DNA from: an uncultured Planctomycetales bacterium
GTDB lineage: Bacteria > Planctomycetota > Planctomycetia > Isosphaerales > Isosphaeraceae
Assembly: GCA_937907525.1 (NCBI GenBank)
Contig: CALCIB010000271.1
Span: 1 to 23,818, forward strand
Length of the DNA: 23,818 bases
Direction of reading: 5' to 3'
Of the stretch, positions 13,077 through 22,100 are shown in pieces. The translations under genes were made by a program, and so were the position numbers. The notes below the pieces were generated by a model. The model had not been told where the DNA came from. It ran no database searches and saw nothing but the letters and a program-made list of their open reading frames with translations. The stretch's first letter is position 1. The number at the start of each line of letters is the position of its first letter.

Positions 13077-16000
13077 TCATTCGCCCGCGGGCTCGCGGGC
13101 CACGGCGGCGGCGAAGTCGCGACGGCCGCGGAGCGAGGCCAGATCGGGGTCGGTCGCGGCCAGGGAGGCCGGGAAGCCGGAGAGGACCGCGCGGCCGAGC
13201 AGGTCGACGGCGCGGGAAGCGTCGCCCAGGATCGCCAGGGCGCAGGCGGCGTTGTACAGGCGGTTGGGCGTCGGCCGGGCGACCAGCCGCTCGACGTCGT
13301 CCAGGGCCCCGCGGTCGCCCTGGCGCGCCCGCTCCAGGGCGCGCAACTCGACGGCCTCGTACAACTCGGGATCGGTCGCGATCGCCCGATCCAGATGATC
13401 GAGCGCCGCGGCGCGGTCGCCGTCGCGGACGACGCGGGCCATTCCGTAATGGGCGACGGCGTGTTCGGAATCCTCGGCCAGCGCGGCCCGGAAGTCGTCC
13501 GCGGCCCGGTCGGGGGCGGCGGTCAGTCGGACCATCCCCCGCGCCGCGCGGATGTCGGGCGACGGGGCGCGGGCCAGGAGGTCGTCGAAGAGTCGCTCGG
13601 CCTCGTCGGTCTTACCCTGGCGGACCAGGGCGTCGGCCAGGGCGGCGAGCAGGCGGGGCTCGCGACGCCCGAGATCGGCGGCGCCGCGGAGGTCGGCCTC
13701 GGCGCGGTCGGGGCGGCTCAGCTCTAGTTCGACCAGGCCGCGATCGGCGCGGGCCTCGGCGAAGCCGGGGTCCAGGGCGAGGGCCCGGGAGTAGGCGTCG
13801 CGGGCCTCGCGCGGTCGGCCGGCGCGGGCCAGGGCCAGCCCCCGGTTGAAATGCCCCCAGGCGAAATCCGGTCGGGCGACGACGCAGGCCGTGAAATCGG
13901 CGACGGCGTCGGCGTGGCGGCCCTGCTCGAAGTGGCAGTGCCCCAGCGCGAACCAGGGCCAGAACGCGGAGACGTCGGCCTCGACGGCCCGTCGCAGCGA
14001 CTCCTCGGCCGTCGCCGTGTCGCCGTCGGCGAGTTGGACCATGCCCAGGGCGGTCCAGTCCTCGGACGTGGCCGGCGGCCGGGCGGCGGCGGCGTGACGA
14101 TCCGCCGCCGCGCCGACCCCGTCCCCCAGGGCCGCGCGGTAGCGCGCCCGCCGCCGGTAGAGGACCGCCGGCGGGTCGTCGGCGAGCTTTTCCAGTCGGT
14201 CCAGCCGCGCGACCGCCTCTTCGAGCGCGTCGCGTCGGGTCGCGTCCGAGGCGCGCCTCGTCAGCACGACGCGGGCGTGGACCGACTGAAGGACCAGGTC
14301 GACGATCGAGCGTTTGACCTCCGCTCGCTCCCGTTCGGCGAGTCGTTCGATCCAGGGCCCGCCCAGGACGCCGCCGGCCTCGTCCGTTCCGGCGGCGTCG
14401 AGCGTGGCGGCGGCCTTGTCGAGTCCGATCCCGACGCGGCCGGGGTCGCCGAAGGTGTTTAGCAGGAACCGGCATTCCAGGGCCTCGGTGGCGAACGACC
14501 GCAGTTTCAGCCGGGCGTGCAACTCTTGCATGGCCCCGAAGATCCGCCAGGAGCCGAAGAGGATCGCCGCGGCCACGCAGATCCCCGCCACGGCGACCGT
14601 CGACGACGAGCAAATCGAGGGGTGCCGTCGAACCCACTTGGCGGCCCGCTCCCGGAGGCTGGGTTCCGGGCCGTGCTTCATCGGCAGGTCGTCGAGGAAC
14701 CGCCGCAGGTCGTCCGCCAGGTCCCCGGCGGATCGGAACCGTTTGGCGGGGGCGGGATCCAGGCACTTGGCGACCAGCGCCGCGAGGCTCGGCGGGGCCT
14801 TGGTCCGAAGCGAAGGCGCGCCGGCCAGCCGTCGGGAGCGCATCCCGCGGATCTTCGCCAGGACGCCGCCGGCCGCGGCGTCGGGAGTCGGGAACGCCGG
14901 CTCGCCCGCGATCAACTCGAAGAGGATCAGACCCAGAGAGTAGAGGTCGGAGCGCGCGTCGACCGCCTCCGGCGGGGTCGCGCCGGCGGGGTCGAGGGCG
15001 TCGAGGTGTTCCGGCGCCATGTAGGGGAGGGTGCCGCCGAGCATCGCCCTCGCGGCCGGGCCGTCGGCCTCGTCGCCGTCGGCGGCGGCCTCCACGGCGA
15101 GGTTGAAGTCCAGGAGCATGGGCGTCCCCTCGGCCGTGATCAGGACGTTCGACGGCTTCAGGTCGCGATGCAGGAGCCCGCGCTGGTGGGCGTGTTCCAG
15201 GCCCTCGGCCAGTTGCGCGACGATCCAGGCCGCGGCCCGGTTACGGTCGGCGTCGCGGAGGAAGCGGCGCGAGGGGAGCCGGTCGACCTCGCCGTCGTCG
15301 GCCGCCTGGGACGCGCCGGAGAGCCAGGCCGGCGCGAACCGGCGCGACGGTCGATCCACGCCTCCCGGCGCGGCCGCGGATCGGGGGTCGCCCTCGGGGT
15401 GGTCGATCCGCAGGGCCGCGCCGTCGCGCGACGTCGAGGGCCGCCGCGACCGTCCGACCGATTCGGCGAGCGAGGCCGAGGCCGAAACCCGCCGCGACAG
15501 CAGGTCCAAAGCGTCGATCAGGCTGCGGCCGCGGCCGGCGCCGCCGTCGGCCGGCGTCGACTCCTGCAAGACCCGCTCCAGGTTCGCCCCGCCCAGGTAG
15601 GGCATGCAGAGGAATCGAAGGCCGCTGGCCGGATCGTCCCGGACGGAGTAGACCGGCACGATGTTGGCGTGTTGCAGCCGCGCCAGGGTCCGGGGCTCGT
15701 CCCCCTCGGCCGCGGAGACCTTAAGCGCGGTCAGGCGTCCGCCCAGGCTCGCCTCGCGGGCGAGGAAAACGCGGGCGAACGCGCCTCGGCCCAGCTCGGC
15801 GATCAGCGCGAACCCGCCCGCCTCCGCGCCGACGTCGGGAAGTTTCGGCGCGGCGGCCTTGCCGGATCGGTCGCCGGCCGTCGGGTCGGAGGAGCGATGG
15901 CTCCACATGCCGGTCGCGTCGCCGGGGTCGTTCAGGTCCATCGTCGCCTCGCCGGCGGCCGCCCGCGTCGCGGATCGCGGCGGACGGACGCGGAGGGAGG

Positions 16001-16082
16001 CTGGCGGGAACGATTCGAGCGACCGCGAGGACTCCAGATCCCAGTCGGCGAACGGGGCGTCGTCCGAACGATCCGCGGTCAT
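13077..16082 (-). CDS. Ser/Thr protein kinase with TPR repeats (DFN type), membrane-anchored
   Basis: The 1001-residue protein starts at an ATG with GGGAGG 7 bases upstream; a frame extension to 16439 is low-complexity and overlaps the divergent gene. The kinase domain runs from about 90 to 465. It shows the glycine loop LGRGAFARV (97-105), Lys121, HRD (305-307) in LHRDLKPSNVLI, DFN (325-327) in place of DFG, APE (356-358) and DLYSLG (379-384). About 110 extra residues sit between the hinge region and the catalytic loop. A membrane segment lies at 492-512. The last 330 residues are TPR-like repeats, likely extracytoplasmic, for protein binding or sensing. It is a paralogue of the larger kinase at 19180-23208 but lacks an adjacent sigma factor. 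Activity with DFN is likely but unproven. Confidence 0.93.
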   Translation of the reverse strand: MTADRSDDAPFADWDLESSRSLESFPPASLRVRPPRSATRAAAGEATMDLNDPGDATGMWSHRSSDPTAGDRSGKAAAPKLPDVGAEAGGFALIAELGRGAFARVFLAREASLGGRLTALKVSAAEGDEPRTLARLQHANIVPVYSVRDDPASGLRFLCMPYLGGANLERVLQESTPADGGAGRGRSLIDALDLLSRRVSASASLAESVGRSRRPSTSRDGAALRIDHPEGDPRSAAAPGGVDRPSRRFAPAWLSGASQAADDGEVDRLPSRRFLRDADRNRAAAWIVAQLAEGLEHAHQRGLLHRDLKPSNVLITAEGTPMLLDFNLAVEAAADGDEADGPAARAMLGGTLPYMAPEHLDALDPAGATPPEAVDARSDLYSLGLILFELIAGEPAFPTPDAAAGGVLAKIRGMRSRRLAGAPSLRTKAPPSLAALVAKCLDPAPAKRFRSAGDLADDLRRFLDDLPMKHGPEPSLRERAAKWVRRHPSICSSSTVAVAGICVAAAILFGSWRIFGAMQELHARLKLRSFATEALECRFLLNTFGDPGRVGIGLDKAAATLDAAGTDEAGGVLGGPWIERLAERERAEVKRSIVDLVLQSVHARVVLTRRASDATRRDALEEAVARLDRLEKLADDPPAVLYRRRARYRAALGDGVGAAADRHAAAARPPATSEDWTALGMVQLADGDTATAEESLRRAVEADVSAFWPWFALGHCHFEQGRHADAVADFTACVVARPDFAWGHFNRGLALARAGRPREARDAYSRALALDPGFAEARADRGLVELELSRPDRAEADLRGAADLGRREPRLLAALADALVRQGKTDEAERLFDDLLARAPSPDIRAARGMVRLTAAPDRAADDFRAALAEDSEHAVAHYGMARVVRDGDRAAALDHLDRAIATDPELYEAVELRALERARQGDRGALDDVERLVARPTPNRLYNAACALAILGDASRAVDLLGRAVLSGFPASLAATDPDLASLRGRRDFAAAVAREPAGE

Positions 16083-16299
16083 TCTCGAACCTCCCGCCGC
16101 CCGCCTCGTCCGACCCTCCCCCGCTGGGAGCGTCCATCCAATTCCGTAGGCCCGCGCCGCGGAGTCGTCCAGTCGCGTGGTCCAAAGGCGACGTCCCGCC
16201 GGCGATCGTCGGCGCCGGGGCCGGTCGTGACCTACAGTTGAAGATGAACGTCCAGGAATCAGCGCCGGTCGTCCGCGACCGACGCCGGGAGGAGCGAAC
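16083..16299. promoter_or_regulatory. Divergent control region between kinase and HD-GYP genes
   Basis: This 217-base region must carry promoters in both directions, but I see no strong -35/-10 pair. Two inverted repeats stand out: the near-palindrome GCCGGCGATCGTCGGC at 16198-16213, and a perfect 6-base stem CGGTCG/CGACCG at 16266-16281 just before the HD-GYP ribosome site. Both could be operator sites; GC content makes chance matches possible. Confidence 0.4.
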
Positions 16300-17493
16300 A
16301 TGAGCGCGGAATCGGCCGAACTTCCCAGGCGCGACGATTCGGGGACCGACGAGTGGTCCCGCCCCGAGCCGTCGGACGTCGGGCCGCGGCCGGCCGGATC
16401 GACCGAGGCGTCGACCGAGGAGGGGGAGCACGTCGTCATCGGTCGCTTGATCCGGCGGCTGAAGATCTCCGATCCTCCCGCGCGGTTTCAGACGCTGGCG
16501 ACCAACGTCCTGCGCGCCTCGTTGGGGGCGGACGCCGTCGCCTGGCTGCCGGCGGACGACCGCGAGGACGTGATCGTCAGCGGCGAGATCCCCGGCCTCT
16601 CGCCGGCGGCTTACCGCCTCCTGGGCGACCGGCTGGGGCGCGACGGCGTCCACGTGGTCGCCTCCCCGGCGGCGGCCCGCGCCGTCCACGCGCCGGCGGC
16701 GATCCGGGGCTTCGCGGCGGTCGCCGCCGGCTCGGCCGGCGCGCTGGCGGTGGTCAACCCGGCGGAGGGCCGCGCGATCGGCCCCCTGGAGGTCGAGCGG
16801 ACCCAGTACGTCGCCTCGCTGATCGCCGCCCAGGCGCACAACGCCCGCACCTACGCCGAGCTCAAGGACCTGCTCTTCGGGATCATCCGCGCCTTGACCG
16901 CGGCCATCGACGCCAAGGACCCGTACACCTCCGGCCACTCCGAGCGGGTCGCCCGGATCGCCGTGCGGATCGCCGAGGAGATGGGGATGCCCCCCCAGAA
17001 GCGCAGCGACCTGTATTTGACCGGCCTTTTGCACGACGTCGGCAAGATCGGCGTCGACGACCAGGTGCTCAAGAAGGACGGCCCGCTGACGCCCCAGGAG
17101 TACCGGTCGATCCAGGAGCACGTCGAGATCGGCGTGACGATCCTCCGGGACCTCAAGAAGCTCCGCCACATCCTGCCGGGGGTCCGGCATCACCACGAGA
17201 GCCTCGACGGCTCCGGCTACCCCGACCGCCTGGAGGGGGAGGAGATCCCGATCGAGGCCCGGATCCTCGCGGTGGCCGACTCGTTCGACGCGATGTCGAG
17301 CAACCGGCCGTACCGCCGGCGGCTCTCCCCCAGTCGGATCGACGAGATCCTCGCCAGTGGCCGCGGGACGCAGTGGGACCCCGCCGTCGTCGACGCCTTG
17401 CGGGCCTGCCGGATGGACGTCGAGGCGATCCGCCAGAAAGGTCTGGGGGACAGCCTCATCGGCGCGGTCGACGTCACCCTGGGCCGGAGTTGA
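16300..17493 (+). CDS. HD-GYP domain protein with GAF-like sensor region
   Basis: The 397-residue protein starts at an ATG with GGGAGGAG 5 bases upstream. HD-GYP proteins are phosphodiesterases that break down cyclic di-GMP. The metal-binding and signature residues are all present: HD at 245-246 (LLHDVGKIG), HHH at 297-299, GYP at 306-308 (DGSGYP), and a later Asp in AVADSFDAM. Residues about 45-180 resemble a GAF-like sensor region. The N-terminal 40 residues are acidic and disordered. No membrane segment is seen, so it is cytoplasmic. It is transcribed away from the kinase-TPR gene; the 3' end overlaps the convergent LEPR gene by 20 bases. Substrate is inferred from the family. Confidence 0.93.
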   Translation: MSAESAELPRRDDSGTDEWSRPEPSDVGPRPAGSTEASTEEGEHVVIGRLIRRLKISDPPARFQTLATNVLRASLGADAVAWLPADDREDVIVSGEIPGLSPAAYRLLGDRLGRDGVHVVASPAAARAVHAPAAIRGFAAVAAGSAGALAVVNPAEGRAIGPLEVERTQYVASLIAAQAHNARTYAELKDLLFGIIRALTAAIDAKDPYTSGHSERVARIAVRIAEEMGMPPQKRSDLYLTGLLHDVGKIGVDDQVLKKDGPLTPQEYRSIQEHVEIGVTILRDLKKLRHILPGVRHHHESLDGSGYPDRLEGEEIPIEARILAVADSFDAMSSNRPYRRRLSPSRIDEILASGRGTQWDPAVVDALRACRMDVEAIRQKGLGDSLIGAVDVTLGRS

Positions 17494-19099
17494 GCCGGCC
17501 GGCGGTCGAGCGGCCCGCGGCGGCGCGACGGCGGACGCGGCGGAACTTCCGCCGCGCCAGCGCGGCGAGGTCGGGATAGAGCGGGCCGGAGGCCAGGCAC
17601 ATCCCGACCAAAAAGCCGAGGGCGCGGGTGGCGAATCCCGCGCGGGCGACGTCGTCCCGGCGGGCGTCGGCGGTCGGCGGGTCGACCGGGGCCGGGGCGT
17701 CCTGGGCGGCGCCGAGGACGCTGGCGGCGAGGTCGTCCTCGGCGGCGGCCGAATCGTCCCCCAGCCGAAGGCCGGCGACCATGATCGGCACGCCGCCGGG
17801 TCCGCGGAGGGTCGCCAGCGCGCGAGCGCCCCCGAGGGGCCCCGCCGCGGCCGCCGTCCCGGCGCGGCCGCTGGCGGCCAGGACGACGTCCAGGTCCAGG
17901 TCGTCCCCGAGGGGCGTCCGGGAGTCGACGGCCGAACGCGCGCCGCGGTCGGTCGCCGGCGTCGGCTCGCCGACGCTCGTCGCCAGGACGGGCCCCAGAG
18001 GCGCCGCGGTGCGCGAGACCAGCGGGCCCAGGAAGACCTCCTCGGGTCCGTAGTCGATCGCGTCGATCCGGGCGACCGGCCGCCGCGCGGCGATCGTGAC
18101 GACCGGGCCGCGAGGCTCCGGGGCGATCGACGACGGCGGCGTCGCCCCGTCGACCATGGGGGGCGAACGGTCGATCGACGTCGAGAGCTCGGCGCGGCCC
18201 AGGGTGGCGATGTAAGTCGCGCCGCCGTCGGCCGGCGGCGGCGCTCCGACGTCCAACTCGCCGTCGTCGTCCCGCTGGATGCTCAACTCGAAGTACGACT
18301 CGCCCGGGGCCGGCGCCGCGCCGGCGGCCGGATCGACGTTCCCGAGCGAGTCCTCGCCGCCGCCCGCCGGGAACGGCGACGCCGTCGGGAGGCTCGCCGG
18401 GATCAGGAAGACGACGATCTCGCCCCCGATCGGCGCGCCCCGGACGGAGATGTGGAAGACCTGCTCGCCGTGGTCCCCCAGGATCGCGGCCCCGCCGATC
18501 CGGGAGAGCAACCCGCCGCCGCGGTCGAGGAGCAGGACCTTGTCGATCCGAGGCGCGTCGTCCCCGTCGCGCTCCGGCCTCAGGCCGAGCGTCAGCCCCC
18601 GCGTTCGCGGGCCCACGGGGATTCGGATCGCGGCCGAGTCCATGTCCAGGGCGGCGCTCGCGCCGGTGTACGAGTAATTGGTCGACCACGGCGCCCTGGG
18701 GAGCGCGGCCAACTCGTCCGGCGTCGGCGGGCCGTCCTCGGGCGGGAGGGCGACGCCCGCCGGCCCCGACGGCGGCGGCGCCGGGTCGATCGACGCGGGC
18801 TCGTACTCCGCGAAGCCGGGATGGTTGGACGAGGGGATCGAGTTCCCGGCGTCGTCCCAGGCCCACAACGTCGAGACGTGGGACGCCACGGGCCGCGAGC
18901 CGCTCGCGACGGGGCCGACCTCGGCGGGCGCGATCTCCGCGACCCGGTACGAGGCGACGTCCGCGCTTAGGAACAGCCGCGGCTCCAACGACTCGATCGG
19001 CCGGCGGCCGCGACGGCGGCGCGGGGCCGTTCCGCGACGGCGCGGCCGACGCCCCGCCGTTTGGAACCGCTCCCAGATCTCCCGCGCGAATGTCGCCAC
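17474..19099 (-). CDS. Surface protein with planctomycete LEPR motif, last gene of the sigma-kinase operon
   Basis: The preferred start is GTG at 19099, preceded by TGGAG about 8 bases upstream; the product is 541 residues. An alternative GTG at 19183 overlaps the kinase stop as GTGA but has no ribosome site. The N-terminus is extremely Arg-rich, then has IESLEPRLFLSADV (LEPR at 38-41), the motif of many planctomycete extracellular proteins. The body is Pro/Gly/Ala/Asp-rich, probably beta-structured, with no recognised domain. Near the end a hydrophobic stretch (ALGFLVGMCLASG) is followed by RRKFRRVRRR, resembling a membrane anchor plus basic tail. It lies 80 bases after the kinase on the same strand. 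It may be the output or the sensed partner of the operon; this is inference. Confidence 0.8.
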   Translation of the reverse strand: MATFAREIWERFQTAGRRPRRRGTAPRRRRGRRPIESLEPRLFLSADVASYRVAEIAPAEVGPVASGSRPVASHVSTLWAWDDAGNSIPSSNHPGFAEYEPASIDPAPPPSGPAGVALPPEDGPPTPDELAALPRAPWSTNYSYTGASAALDMDSAAIRIPVGPRTRGLTLGLRPERDGDDAPRIDKVLLLDRGGGLLSRIGGAAILGDHGEQVFHISVRGAPIGGEIVVFLIPASLPTASPFPAGGGEDSLGNVDPAAGAAPAPGESYFELSIQRDDDGELDVGAPPPADGGATYIATLGRAELSTSIDRSPPMVDGATPPSSIAPEPRGPVVTIAARRPVARIDAIDYGPEEVFLGPLVSRTAAPLGPVLATSVGEPTPATDRGARSAVDSRTPLGDDLDLDVVLAASGRAGTAAAAGPLGGARALATLRGPGGVPIMVAGLRLGDDSAAAEDDLAASVLGAAQDAPAPVDPPTADARRDDVARAGFATRALGFLVGMCLASGPLYPDLAALARRKFRRVRRRAAAGRSTAGRLNSGPG

Positions 19100-19179
19100 G
19101 AATCGTTCTCCAGCCGCAGGTCTCGTCGCAAGGCGTCCCGCCCGGATCGTAGGGCTTCCGTCCCTCCTGTCGAGTGGAT

Positions 19180-22100
19180 TCACCGGGCGTCGGCGCCCCG
19201 GGGGGCGCGAGCCGCCCGGGCGCGCCCGTCCCTTACAGGGTCCACTCGGAAATCGGCGACGTCAAGCGACAGGCCGGTCGGCGATTTTCGGATTCTCCCG
19301 CGGTCGCCCTCGAACGCCGCGGCCGCCGTCAGGAGCGGGGGCCAGGATTGCAGCCGGCCCCAGGCCCGCCGCGCCGCCCGCCGCGCGAAGGTGAGCCAGC
19401 GGAAGACGCGGTCGGGGCGGCCGCGGAGGCAGCGGGCGTAGGCCAAAACGACGCCGAACTCGACGTCGAGGTCGTCGCGCGACCAACTGGCGGCCTCCTC
19501 CAGGTCCACCAGCGCCGCGTCGTACGACGGGTCGGGCAACGCCAGGCGGCACAGCGCCCGGCCGAGATAGGCGCGGGCCGACTCGGGATCGCGGCGGACG
19601 GCCTGGGTCCACTCCCCCAGGGCCGACTCCCGGAACCCCAGCGCCTGCAGCGCCCGGGCCTTGGCGGCGTGGGCGGAGGCCGTGCCGGAGCGGGCCGCGG
19701 CCAGGGTCAGATCGTCCAGGGCGGCGCCCGGATCGCCGGTCGCCGCTCGGAGCGCGCCGCGAAGCTCCAGAAGCGCCGGGTCGTCGGGGTCGCGGCGCAG
19801 GCCGACGTCGACGTGTCGGAACGCCTCGTCGAGCTTCGAGGCCCGACGGGCGATCCGCGCGGCGACCAGGCAGGCCGTGGCGGAACTGCCGCGGGAGTCG
19901 GCGAGCGCCGCGGCCGCGGCGGCCGTCGCCTCGGCGTGTCGTCCCAGGGCCGAGAGGATCGCGGCGCGGGTCAGGCGGGCGCGGAAGGCCGATTCCGGGT
20001 CGTCCCCGGCGACGCGGGCGAGCCGGCGCTCGCAGGCGGTCAGGTCGGCCCGCAGCCGCGCCCCGCCCAGGGGGAAGCCGGCCGCGGCGTCGGGGTCGTC
20101 GAGTTGCAGGTCCTCGATCCGGCCGGCGGCCAGCAGCGCGCGGGCGACCAGGCGGTCGCGGGCCGGCGAGGGGGCCAGCCGGCGGGCGGCCAGCGCGTCC
20201 TCGACCGCCTCGTCGTCGCGATCGAGCATCATCCGGACCACCGCCCGGGTCGCCAGCAGGTCGCTCCGCGGCTCGTCGCGACGCTCGCGCTCCAGAAGCG
20301 CGTCCAGCGAGCTCGCCGCCGCCGCCGCCCTCCCCAGCCGCAGGTGCAAAAGCGCCCGGCTGTGTCGGGCGGCGTCGTCGTCGGGGTCGTCGGCCAGGAG
20401 TTCGCCGAACTCGGCCTCGGCCGCCGCCGCGTCGCCGGATTCGGCGGCGATGTTCGCCAGGTTGAGCCGGGCCGCGCGGCCGAAGCGGCCCTCCGGCGCC
20501 GCGGCCAGCACCTCGGCGTAGCGGCCCCGGGCGCCGGGGAAGTCCCCCAGGGCCTGATGGACGTACCCCAGCTCCAGTCGGATCGGGACCGACTCGGGCC
20601 GGTCCTTCAGCATGGCCAGCGCGCGCTCCATGTCCTCGCCGGCCTGGTCCCAGGCCCCGCGCTCGTGCAGCAGTCGGGCGCGGCTGAAGAGGACCCAGGG
20701 GGAGTCCGGATTCACGGCGGCGGCCACGTTGTACTGCATGAGCGCCTCGTCGCGCAGGCCGGCGTCGTTCTCCAGGAAGCCGAGATAGAATTGATACCAG
20801 TAGTTCGACCAGTCGATCCGCACGGCGCGTCGCAGCCAGGCGATGGCCTGTCCGGGCCGGCGGGCGGCGGAGTGGAGCAGGCCCCACTGGAAGCACGCCA
20901 GGGCCGAGGCCTCCTCGCGGGGGGCGGGCTCCTCGGGGCCGGCCGCGACGGCCGGGCCGCCTCCCCGCTTGCGCAGCAGCCGCGCCCGAAGCTCGCGCCA
21001 CGGGCCCTCGGGGTCGGAGAACTTGAGCGCCTTGTCGCAGACCTCGACGGCCGCGGCGATCCGCGCCGACGCTTGCGGCCGGGCCGGGTCGACGGCCCGC
21101 TCGACGCCGACGATCCAGAGGAACAAGAGCTCGTCGACCTCCGCCCGGAGCCGCTCGCGCTCGCCGGCGTCGAGCATCCCCAGGTTGTGGTCGAGCCCGG
21201 TCCAGTCCCGGGGGCCCAGGACGTAGAACGGCTTCAGGAGCCCGACCAACTCCTCGGCCGCGGCGGCCCTCCCCTCGACGACGCCGACGAACCGCATCCG
21301 CAGCCCCTCGGACTCGCGGTGGATCCGCGCGGCGTTCTCGCGCATCGCGGCGTTGCGGCGGGCCAGCCGCGCCTTCTCCTTGGCCGTCTCCTCCTGGCGT
21401 TCCAGGTCGGAGTGGGCGTCGGGCTCCGTCAGGCTCAGCCGCGCGCGCTCGACCAGGTCGCGGAGGTTGCGCCAGTCCAGGAGCCGGCCGAGGAAGCTCC
21501 GCGACGGCCCCTCGGCGAACTTCACCGCCGCCTCGAACTGGACCAGGGCCTTGTCGAACTCGCGCTTGCCCATCAGGTCCTCGCCGCGCTGGAGCCGGCG
21601 CTCGGCCTCGACCCGGCGGCTGGACCGCTCGATGTTCAGGTTGACGGCCGCGGCGAAGGCCGCGGCGCAGGCGGCCAGGACGACCGCGGCGGTGGCGAAC
21701 CGCAGCCGGTTGCGGCGGGCGCGACGGATCGCCCGGCTCCAGAGCGGCTCGCGGGCGAACGCCAGGGGCAGGTCGTCGGCGACGGCCTGAAGGTCCTCGG
21801 CCAACTCGCCGGCGCCGGGATAGCGGTCGATCGGGTCGGGGGCCAGGCAGCGGAGCAACACGGCCCGCAGGGGGGCGGGAAGGTCGGCGTCCGGCGGCAG
21901 CAGCGTCCGGGGGTCGCCGCGGCGGCCGTCGGCGGCGTCCAGCAGCGACTCGACGATCGACGCCCGCCTCGCCGGCGGCTCGAACGGCTTGACCCCCAGA
22001 AGCGCCTCGTAGAGCAAGACCCCCAGCGAGAAGACGTCGGCGCGGGCGTCGACCAGGTCGCCCTGGCCGTCGGCGAGGGCCTCCAGGTGTTCCGGCGCCA

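Noticed and set aside
14517..16241. A 574-codon open frame on the plus strand
   Set aside because: It lies antisense to the kinase-TPR gene and shows only low-complexity Gly/Arg/Val sequence.
16083..16439. N-terminal extension of the kinase-TPR protein to 16439
   Set aside because: The extension is low-complexity, overlaps the HD-GYP gene, and the ATG at 16082 has a strong ribosome site.
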